Assembly (NCBI RefSeq): GCF_026230105.1
Contig: NC_079474.1
Coordinates: 2,676,187-2,740,186 of the forward strand
Reading direction: 5' to 3'
Source: Diorhabda sublineata
Lineage: Eukaryota > Arthropoda > Insecta > Coleoptera > Chrysomelidae
Length of the DNA stretch: 64,000 bases
The notes under the pieces were generated by a model that searched no databases, was not told the DNA's origin, and saw nothing but the letters and a program-made list of their open reading frames with translations. Shown piece after piece: positions 40,038-51,100 of this stretch (positions are counted from its first letter, which is position 1; every line of letters begins with the position of its first letter). Position numbers and translations under genes: made by a program.

Positions 40038-41106
40038 TTTATTTCATGGGATGGTAAAGTTTTAAAAGCATATTTATGTGATTTTTTTGCGGCGACGTGA
40101 GTAATATAATTTTATTAAATTCAATTACATATTTTTGCACGACTTTCGAAGTATGCGGTAAAAAAATTTCAATAAAAAATATTGATAAATAAGCCGGTGA
40201 CGGTGAATCTCTAGCGGCGCCGAAGAAGTGGTTTTGCTGTGACGAAACAAAAAAATTGATATGCATTTTGAAGGTGATGTATATTTTGACGTAATCAGGA
40301 AGAAGTTTTTTTTGCAGCACTTGGAAGTGAAAAAAAATGCTTTTAATTTCTTATCAAAAAAATAAAAAAACAAAAACAAACTCGTCCTGATTACTTGTTG
40401 ATTTATGTGAAAAATGTTCATATTTTCGAAGGAATCGGATCAGTAGGTTCCCAACTTCAAAAGTGACATTTTCGGGAAAATCGATTTACATTATTCATTC
40501 GTGAAAATTCGAAGAGATTCGGGAAAACAAAGCTTTCTACTAGGGGTAACGAGGCCGGTTGTTTAAAACGTTGTAACTCCGTTAGTTTCATTCGGATTGA
40601 CTTAAAATTTGTACACAATATTCTCGATATATTGTTCATTTAGAAAAAAAAATTAGTAAGAATCCAAAAACAAATTTAAGACCTTTAAGACCCTGCTTGG
40701 GTTTGTACGTCGATTCAAACAGCATAAGTTACTAAAATTTAAATTTAAAAAACTTGGGAATTATATAAATTTATAATATTTTAATCTTTATGCGTATATC
40801 CACGATATTATAATAAAAAGCGCCATAAATCTTCACGTATAGAAATAATATCAACAATTCATCACACTTTAATCCTATTCATGAATATTTTTCATTATCT
40901 CATTGAAATTCAATTGCTAGTAGTTGTACTATTTGATAAAGTAAATAAAGATAGTAGCTCGACGTTTCCCTATCGTATAAAATCTTTTTTATTATTAATT
41001 TTAAATAAAAAACATTTATTCTAGAATCTAAAAAGCAATTATCAACTATATTTTCATTTTTTACACGTCAAATATAAAATAATTCCTAATAAATACATAA
41101 AAATTA
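40038..41106. other. No recognised gene
   Basis: AT-rich DNA. Reading the minus strand, AATAAA signals near 40990-41030 follow the open frame at 41107-41250. Overlapping minus-strand frames at 40039-40421 have no domain. Confidence 0.35.
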
Positions 41107-41250
41107 TCACTCAGTGTCAAACAAGGACTGTATGGTGGATGGATCCATCAGTTGAAACGTTTCTGTTTGAACTGATGTGTCAGAGCTCGCATTGAATAAT
41201 GATTCGTCTTCATCGATTGGTTTTCCTGGTTTTTTGAACAATTTGAACAA
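41107..41250 (-). CDS. Possible C-terminal coding fragment, unidentified
   Basis: The minus strand has an open frame of about 46 codons ending at TGA (41107-41109). Its tail reads like a protein C-terminus: GKPIDEDESLFNASSD, then QTETFQLMDPSTIQSLF before the last few residues. AATAAA signals follow within 130 bp. Its upstream side runs into the duplicated block 41248-41416, where no good acceptor is visible. I do not recognise the family. It could be the end of a decayed transposase or chance; no start codon is identified. Confidence 0.3.
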   Translation of the reverse strand: MFKLFKKPGKPIDEDESLFNASSDTSVQTETFQLMDPSTIQSLFDTE

Positions 41251-41416
41251 ATTCCCATCTGTGCATGCGTTTCAGCATTCGACGATCCTCAAGAACGTGG
41301 CGCGTCGGCAACAGAGCCCGTTCACCGGATTTTCTATACTGTTTTTTGTAAATTTAACAATTTATATCACTATAAACTGCAATAGAAACTGTACTATTTC
41401 TGTAAAAGTTGAAGTT
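41248..41416 (+). repeat. 169-bp direct repeat, copy 1
   Basis: Matches 41734-41902 at a constant offset of 486 bp with only a few differences (for example CATCTGTGC/CATATGTGC, TTTTGTAAATT/TTTTGTGAATT). It contains the 19-bp motif CGTCGGCAACAGAGCCCGT. Confidence 0.95.
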
Positions 41417-41733
41417 GGGAATGTAAAGTAGCAAAGCTAAAGATTAAAGATGTTTTTGGTTATGCTATTGAGTTAAGAAAACAAAAATCGGAGTTTCTAG
41501 ATAACTTACACGTACAGTCAAAAACGTATTTACCTCACGCATGGATAAATTCCCACAAACACACTCCAAGCAGGTTTAATTCTTCTTCAATGAAGACGTG
41601 AAGATCCTAGTCGTTCCAGTACACGCATTTATATCTATTAACAGTATCGTTCAGGTTGAAGGTTGTTTAATTCGACCACAAAACGTAATTTTGGTATTAC
41701 GTATTATCCTGACTGCATCCGAGGTACCACTCG

Positions 41734-41902
41734 CAAATTCCCATATGTGCATGCGTTTCAGCATTCGACGATCCTCAAGAACGTGGCGCGTCGGCAACAG
41801 AGCCCGTTCACCGGATTTTCTATACTGTTTTTTGTGAATTTAACAATTTATATCACTATAAACTGCAATAGAAACTGTACTATTTCTGTAAAAGTTGAAG
41901 TT
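41734..41902 (+). repeat. 169-bp direct repeat, copy 2, abutting Shank acceptor
   Basis: Second copy of 41248-41416. It ends 27 bp before the first base of the Shank exon at 41930, so the likely branch-point region of that exon lies at the edge of a recently duplicated block. Confidence 0.95.
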
Positions 41903-41929
41903 TCTTAATTTGTTCTTAATTTGTTTCAG

Positions 41930-42101
41930 ATGTGAAGAATTAGTTAGGCTAATGGAGGAGGAGGACGAGAGAGGCCCCGAAGAGGGTCACCTCTTAGTCA
42001 GGATTCACGTCCCTGAACTCAACGTCCAAAAATGCCTCCAATTTCCTAGGGACCAACTCGTCTGGGACGTTAAGCAGCAATGCCTAGCGGCGTTACCCAA
42101 G
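41930..42101 (+). CDS. Shank: Shank exon: SPN domain, first half
   Basis: Acceptor TTGTTTCAG ends at 41929 and donor AAG|GTAAGT follows 42101. The first base completes a split codon from an upstream exon, then comes CEELVRLMEEEDERG. Translation could also begin at the in-frame ATG at 41952, giving MEEEDERGPEEG. The core HLLVRIHVPELNVQKCLQF and QLVWDVKQQCLAALPK is the beta-grasp (FERM F0-like) half of the Shank N-terminal domain. The Arg of LVRI and the Lys of QKCLQ align with the mammalian Shank3 residues known to contact Rap/Ras GTPases, so that interface appears kept. The exon ends in phase 0. No upstream coding exon was recognised. Confidence 0.95.
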
Positions 42102-45100
42102 GTAAGTTTTTCAAATCGTTCGTTTTCTTGTATATAATAAAAAAATCGATGAATTGTTCGACTTAGAAACGAGGGGATTGCGATAAGTTCAAATTACCAT
42201 CAGAAATAACTGACGAATACTTGATGCTTATACCTAATACGAGGATTCTTCCAAAAGTACCTTGCCTGACTTAGAGATTGCGGTAGTTCTACTCTAGATA
42301 TATAGCCGTACGACCTGCGAAGACAAGCATCGGGAAAGAACCGGCTCCAAAGAAGGAAAACATCGTTCCAACTGCAAACCAAGACCTTGGTGTCGGTTTT
42401 TCGGGATAATTTTCATTATGATCAACGGGGAGTATTATACGAACTTATTGCAATGTTTGAGCGGAGAAATTAAGAAAAAAAACGACCGCATTTGGCTAAG
42501 AAGATAGTCTTGTTTCACCAGCTCACACATCCGTTATTGCAATGACAAAAATTAATGAATTAAAGTTTGAATTGCCACCTCATGTACACTATTAGCTAGA
42601 TTTAGCCCCCTCGGATGATTTTCTGTCCCCAGACTCTGTTTTCAAAGATTTTTCAACAATGAAAGACTATTTTGAGTAGCCTGTAGATTCTCCAAAAATT
42701 TCTTTGTCGGGCCAGGTACTTCTGGGACTATCCTCGTACAATTAACTTTATTTATAAGGACGTTGGTTGTAGCGACCAGTTTTCTATGAGGTTAAACCCC
42801 AAGTGCTCTTAAAGATCCCTTGTAGATCATATTTGATTAACGACGTCCATAGAGAAAATACTGAAGATAGAGATTGCTCAAGTGGATTCGAAAGATTGTC
42901 AGAGAGAGAAAAAACATCGGTATACCACTCTCTATTTCTCTAAACTCTATTCTGATCGGACCGAAATGACGTCGAACTTCAAATGATGTAGAGTGGTAAA
43001 CACTTGGGAATATGTCACTTCCTCTACGTTTAATATTTTCTCTATGGTTTAAACATTTTGGAGATTCATTAAGTGCAGTCGAAACGACTGACTGTCGAAT
43101 GAATTCCGGTGTGAAATGATACAAAGAAAAGTTGATGTATTCAAAATGTTATAAAACAAAAATTAGGACTAGGACTAACTGAAAATCATAAGGATTTAAT
43201 ACTAGTAGCGCCATCTATGTGTGAGTCAACGTACTTTTCGTATAATTGAGGAATTCCAAATCAATAATTTCAATTTAAACACGATTGTTTAATGATAGTC
43301 TACAATAGTTTTTACGGAAGAATTTATATAAATAAAAAATTGACGTTACCTTGAGAACAAATACAATTTAAATGTTTATTAAAATATTATGTAAACTTTT
43401 TAATCGTGTACATGTCTTTGGAAACAATATTAAATAATTTGTTGGCAGTACATTGATTTACGTATAGTAATGTTTGTACACTTTTATTACAAAATTTCAT
43501 CGGAAAAAATGCTCATTATTCTCATAGAACTTCAGCTATACTTGTTACCAATTAATACGGCGGGTAATATACGAGGACAGTACGATAATTATTCATCGTA
43601 ACCACCGTAGTACATTTTCGTAAATATCTACAATCAAAATTTTAACTAAATCAGACTTTTCGTTTTGTGGGTGCTTAAAGATTTTAGAAAAATAAAAAAA
43701 AAAGGTTGAAACTGGTCGATCATGGTGTTCTTGTTTTTTGGAAAACACCCAACGAAATAAAATAACGTTCGGAAGACTTTTCCTCGATTGGAACTGTGTA
43801 AAATTTCGTTTCAACGTCTTCGTTTGTCGGTTTATGTTGATCCACATCCAGGTGCACACAATTTTAGTGCACAATAAAAACCAAGAAACAGTCGAAACAG
43901 TGGACAAACAAGGCGAAGACTGTCGGTCGGTATGGGGATGACAGGGCTTTACTAAACGGAATTATTGATAAGTTGAAGCGTCTCTGTAGTATTTCACTGT
44001 ACAAAAAAAGTTAGATAGAAATGTTTAATGCTCTTCCAGTTGATTGAGTTTCAATTTGGATGGATGGATGGATGCGTTTCAGCATGTACCGATACTCCAG
44101 AACGTGATACGTCGGCAACAGAGCCCGTAAATGTTTAATACTCTTCCAGTTGATTGAATTTCAAACGAAAATACTAGCGAAAAGAAAAACAAAACGTTAT
44201 TTTAGTCAAATTTTAGCAATATTTGGGTGAATTTGATGATTTTTTTTAATATTTTGTTTTTATTTTTCATTTGTGGCGGTGCTTTTGACACGTACACTCG
44301 TAGGTGTCCACTTGGTATAGGGTAGGTACACCCAGTAGCACGCTGGTTTTTGCTTGTATCTTCTTTAAATGTACTATAAAGTATATTTGCATGATTTGCT
44401 TCAATTTTGTCTTGCTTATATAGTTAGTATAATTGATACAGAAGAAGAATGCTGTCATACTTATGATTTTTTTTACTTTTCTATGATTTTCGTTGAAACA
44501 AAAGAAATGTTAAAGCCTTCAGTAGCTACACGCACACTTTGGATCATATTCTGCGGAAAACTGTCCCAAGTTCTGCGTCTCCCCATCTCATCTCAAATAT
44601 ATTCAATGGGGCATAAGTCTAGACTGCAAACAGGCGAAATAAATTATCTCGATAAAGATTAATTTAATGATAAGATAAAGATAACTCGAGCCAATTTCAG
44701 TTGAATTCAATCCGACTTGAGTGAATGAAACTGGCATGGAACGTTTACCAATCATGATTTCAAACAATTATTTCATTCTTTCAGTTCAACTTTCCACATA
44801 TATTTCAATAATCATTCAATATTCTAACCATTTAATGTTCTTTTTAAGTTGGCACATCACTAGACTAACTTTGTGTGAGCTTCAAAAATCGTCGCTCGAC
44901 TTAAACATATCTATCGCCTTGTCGTCCCCACATTTAGCTGATCCCGTGAGGAATAATCCCGATTCTTCAGAAAACGATACGCTTTTGTCCAAGCAAAATT
45001 CTCTCGTGCCAAATTCAACCTAGCAATGAAGAAGATAATCCAACAGCATGAAGTGTCCACTCATGTTTACTGCTCTCACTTCTTGTAGATGATTTCGAAG

Positions 45101-48100
45101 GGAAACTGCCCTGATCTTTCGGTTTTTCAAAGCAGTAGAAACCAGAAACGCTTGTCGTCTTGAAGCAGGTCTCAGAAGTTACATCGCGAGAGCAAAAACA
45201 AACAAAAACTGTCAAAGTTATTCTAGTTATTATAAGAGGATGGTTCCAGAAGTATCTGTCCGATATTTTTGTTCCGTCCCTGAAAAACAATTGTCATCAC
45301 CTCACATTGTAACCTATTATGTACAAAGTTAGAAACTGACAAGTCTGAACCTAATGAAGTGCAGTAGAAGCCCAAATTTGAGTAAGTCACATCTCAGTAT
45401 TATATTTAATCATGTCGTGTAACTCGAGGTTATTAAATACTCAAGTTTAAAACAGTTTCTACAAATTAAGAAAGATTTGGTGCCATTGCAACATCCGCAA
45501 TAGCTCAGGCAGACTTCAAATTAGTTGATAATCCGCCATACTTTCCAGATCTGACTCCTAGCGATAACCATCTGTTTCCAAAACTTGTACAACTTCTTCA
45601 ATTATGTTTTACAATGAACTTTACATTCTCGCGTCCAAATTTACAGTTAATATGCACATTTCTGAAGTCGCCACTTCATTTGGTCGACCACTGCAAAGCA
45701 GTACTGAAAGTCTTCTTCGATGAGATGAGATTTAGGAGCTCTGCTTTATCGCTTCCTTCGACTCAAATCGGATCCCTTTCAAAGCAGATCCTTTCTAACC
45801 CTTCAAGGAAATCTGAGCAGACCCGTTGACGCAAGAGCTTTTGGTCAGGAGTCAGATTTTCTGGCACCTACATCGCACAGACTTTTGACATGTGTAATTG
45901 ACATCGTGTAAACGATCTGCACGCACAATTTGGTTGCTTTTGGTCACTGTTTCCAGAGTTGAAACAGTCACTTGTGTGCTGGTCATCTTCAGTGCTTCCT
46001 CGGTTCTTACTAAAGCGCTTACACCACTCAAAAACACGCGCACGAGATAGAGAATTGTCCTAATAGACCTCTTGCAACAATTTGTAATACTCAGTCGGAG
46101 TTTTTTTCAATTTAACGAGAAATTTGAGATTTTTCAAGCAACTACCGCTATCTCTAAGTCAGACCAGGTACTTCTGGGACTATCCTCGTATACGATAATA
46201 GTTCTTTTTTTATAATTACGCATGATATTTGACATTAACCAAAAACTGTGGGTTCCGAGAGTTTTTTATATTATACTCAGTTAATAAATCAACTACTATA
46301 ATTATACATTAATCAACAGGTGTTAGAAAAGGTAATAAATTTTAAAATTAACCTTCAATGTTGACATTTGTAGCAAGGTCAGTTGTTCCGAGATTCGTGT
46401 GTGTGTGTGGGTCGGTTAACAAAAAAAAAATTGTTATACACTATACAAAAAAATTAAATTTCGGCCAAACATAAAATCTCCAAACAAAGACAAAATCTAA
46501 ACACATAAAAATGTTGACAGGTTTAAATCAAATTTCGTTTTTATAGCCACCTCGATTCATAAATTGTACCATGGTACAAATCCATTTACACTCAGAGTTA
46601 ATGCTTCGTGCCTTGAGGTCTTTTGTTCAAATCTGGTCTAGGAAAATTTACTCTGATTGGGGTTCGTAGTTATGTCAATTGCTTATTAACCCTTAATATT
46701 ACGATAATATTAACGATTACGCGAAAATTTAACTATCTGGGAACTCGGTTATGTGAAAACTGGTCATCAGACGTAGAAATGCGAAAGTTAACACCATAAA
46801 CAGGTTCGAAGCATTTGAGATGTGGATCTACCGAAGAATCTTGATAGAAGGAAATATTGATCGAGAAGGAGATTGGGCAAATAGTCGTAGCTCCACAATA
46901 TCAGAAATTCATAGCACCAGAGACAAGATAAAATGTTCGGAAGTGATCGCAAACAGTTTCTGGTGACTACTCAATGATAGTAAGCTTTGTAACTGCCACA
47001 AATGAATATTTAAATCTTGTATCAAGAGTCTATGCTTATCATTTAGTTAGCTACTGATACAATCTATATTGGAAGGCTTCCCAAAGTGGTCCAAGTGGAA
47101 TTCTAGGGTTCCAAGGGATACTATACAAAAGGAATTTTCATAATTAGAGCTGATTTTTTGAAGACTTGGTAATATGGAGTAAAGAATAAACTAAAACCAG
47201 CAAATAAGTATTTTGGAAGTGGTTTACGAGGAAAAAAGTTATTTTTATGGACAGTTCTTCGCTATTTTACATGTATTAATTTGAAATATTCGTTACATCC
47301 CATGAAAATCTGTATTTTCCGTGCTTAAAAACGGCAGCCTTGCCCCAAATGCACGCGGTGTGAGGTCTGGAGAATGTGAAGGAAAGTTCGTCCTTCATCT
47401 AGCTATAATATTGAACCAAAAATTTATAGACAATTGTTCAAATTTTTAAGCTGGATCCATACTCTGAATAAATATAAATACATTAAATATCCCGATTGGA
47501 AAGTAGAGGGTTTCATGGATTTCACGGTATCGGTCCGCGAACGAACCGTAATCGACCTTATAGTGTGAACCCAGCCTTATGAACTAGTTTATTTTCCCCA
47601 ACAATAATCCGGTTAAGGGTTAGTGATAATTAGGGATTGGAGGACTGTCTTTATCGCGTAAAATTTAACATTAAGTGAATTTACAACTTATTTTGACATC
47701 GAATCAATATAAGGGCTATTTCACACTAAATTTTTGTATATTATAACATTATCAATAAGAATCCTGGTTAAGAATAATGTATCAACCACACACAATAGGT
47801 TTTTTTTTCTAAATTTATATAATAATAAGAAAAAACATTAACATAATGAACCACTCCTTTGAAAAAAAAAACATTACTTGCAGATTTTGTTTAATGAAAG
47901 TTAAAAGTTCATCGCCTCTTATATCTCCACCATGATCTAACTTATATAGATATATACAATAGTTCTTTTTTTTATTAACGTGTTATTAATATCTAATCCT
48001 CACTTAAGATCAGAACAAATACATTTATTGAATCGTTCATAACACAAAATAAACTTTTATAATTTAATCCCAAATAAAAAAAAATGTTTACGATCATTAT

Positions 48101-51100
48101 ATCTGAATATAGAGGATTTTTTATGATGTTTCACCATGTTTAACATAAGGAAGTGTCAAAAGGCCGAATCATAAACTTGACTTGCCATTTGCCGTTGCCG
48201 ATTGACGTTTATTAACCCTATACCTAAACTCGACTTCCTGTTTGCCGATCGCGGGCGGGCGACGTTTGACGATCGCGGGTGACGTTTGCCGATCGCGGGT
48301 GACGTTTGCCGATCGCAGGCGACGTTTGCCGATCGCAGGCGACGTTGGCCGATCGCGGGCGACGTTTGCCGATCGACGTTTATTAACCCTTTTAATAAAC
48401 TTGATTTTGAATTTGTTATTCTTTTCGACGAGTGTACTGCTTTTTGTTTTCGTGAAATTTTCGGATTTTTTTTTTTTGTAAACCGGTATATATTGAAAAT
48501 AACGAACTGGGAGCATCAGGCAAACTCACGTGACTAACGCATACGGATGTGATTGGCTCTTTTCTATTGGTAAGAAAGTTGGTTACGAAATACCGACGCG
48601 TTCGTCGTGGTAAGGCGTTAAAGTAAATGTCTGAGTAGGTCTGCTGTATTTAAATGAGTCGAAGATGGACGCGAAACAATCAAGAATTAGTCTACGGCGA
48701 ACCAGGTTCGCACCAGACAACGTTCGAAGCGTAGAACTGATCATTTGGGAGGACCTTGGGATGATCACCTTGATCACCTCCAATATCGTGAAGTAGGTGC
48801 AATGGATGCCCAAACTGTTGATCTTGCAGCAAAAATTAATAACTTTGGAAGATGTTGAAGCAAAAAGAAGCGGAGAAGTACACTATCACACTCCCGAAGG
48901 TGAGTGTTGTCTAAAGAATTGAGAAAGAAGGAGGAAGGGTCGTTAGTCGAAACAAAGACAACCAGGTCCACTTGTGGGGTTATGGGTACTGTATATATTG
49001 ACTATCTTCCCAAAAAAACGTTCCATAAGTTCCAAAAAACACGTTAAAGCTGCTTATTGCTCAGAAACGGATGAGTATTCCAGAGAGCAATGCGATTCTT
49101 CACAAGGGTAACGCGTACCTTCATTTTTTACACAAATACTTACATTAAAGACTTGATATTAAATTTGATACTCCATATATATGATATTTAAAACTTAGAT
49201 ATTCTGATAAAATCCCGATATCACTTATTGTTTTTATTAATATTGACTAGGCATGTACTTAATTCTTTGAAGTAGCTATTGTACAATTTGCATTAACATT
49301 ATCTAATTTTATCTTACTTGTATTATATAAAATTAGGTAATAAATCTGATTACTGTGGATAGTGGTATTATTTAAAATATATTCTGCACGATTTCCATTG
49401 ACCAAACCCTACTACATTCTTTTTATAATTTAATATCTTTGCTATCAATTCCAGTAGGATATTTATTCATTTATGATGACGGACCTTGTCGAATACCTTT
49501 TCAAAATCTATAAAGCATAAATATACGTTGCGTTTGACATCTCTACACCTCTGCACCAAGACCAGAATGCTGAACAAGCCAAACTGAATACTGTGCTTCA
49601 CTACGACTCAAATTATTAGAGAAATAAATATGGAGTTCTTAAAAGGATTACATACTGTTATTTTTCATGATGGGTCAATCCTCCTTACACATATTTCCAC
49701 TATAAAAATATGGTTTTTCACCTTGGGTACCATCTTTCTTCAGTATTTTCTCTCTCAGTGTTTCCTTTCTCTAAAGTCTTCATACAATTGGTCTTTCCAT
49801 CTTTCCAACTTAGTCTCTGCGCTATCACGTACTTTGCAATGTCCTCTCTTTCCATTGGGATGAAAATAAGTCTAATGGTGTTAAATCACACGATCTAGGA
49901 GGCCAATTCTGATTGTCTTTCGTGGAAAGTCATTGGTCATTGGTTGATCACCATCTTTTTTCAGTCTTTTCTGTTTCAGTATTAACTTTCTCTTCAAAAT
50001 TTATCATATAATTGGTCTTTCCATCTGGATTATCGTCTACCTCATGGTCTATCTTCTATTGGTCTCCATTTGATAATTCTTTTAACATTTTTCTTTGATT
50101 ATGTCAAACAATCTTCGTTTCTTTCCATCGGGATTGTTATTTCGCAGCTCATAATCATTTTCTTGTTAGTTCCAATTGTTCTTAGTTTTTCTTCGTCTTC
50201 TTGTATTTAGCCCACCACTTCAACTGCATGAGTTTGTCGCATTATTATATATTTTTATTGTAATGAAAGAAAAAGTTTATTACAAACGTTTTTCACCACA
50301 ATTTGATTAGTTGAGTACAAAGCAATTAGCATGGAATCTAAAAAAGACGTTAAATGTTTTTTTTTTTAATTTATAATTATGCTCAAAACGTTTGCTGTGG
50401 CTTTTTTTATGATTTCAGATATTGTTTGCATGGCTTTAGCATCCACATCAAATTCACCATGTTTTTCACTAAAACAATCATCCATATAAATAGTTGATTC
50501 CACCAAAAATCAAAACTAATATTGAAGTGTCTTTAAGAATCGAATCGAATTCATTTATTTGCCAAGTAGTTAAAATATTTGTTATATTAATAATTAATTC
50601 AAAAACAAAGTCAAAATAACTGTGATGAGAAAATGAAATTTTTGAATCAACTTTTCTAATTAGTCGGGCAAACTCAGATCTTCAATTATCAAAATTTTGA
50701 GACTTCCATCTCCTCCAACTAATAACACGAAATATTCCCGAGAAGAATTAGATATGGATGTGTGAAAATAAACTTTCAAAAACAAAATGATGTAACTGAA
50801 AATATTTAAAAGCTACGACTAGTCATGAAGTACACGGGATAAGGTTTTTCCATGACCATTCTTCATAAATATGGCTGAATTTCGTCGAATCTCATCCTTT
50901 GATGCTTTAGTAGTTGTGGGCTTGTTGTCGTGTTAAATCATACGATCTAGGAGGCCAATTCTGATCACCGAAATTAAAGTACACGACCTGGAAATGTCTC
51001 GTGCACCATCAAGTCTTGTTGAAACCAAATATTGGCCACATCAATATCATCCAAGTCTCCCAGACACTTTCGCGCACATTTTTTCGATATTGACATTTGA

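Noticed and set aside
48169..48537. Arg/Ala-rich frames on both strands at the GC-rich minisatellite
   Set aside because: Open on several frames at once because the 20-bp repeat contains no stop; not coding evidence.
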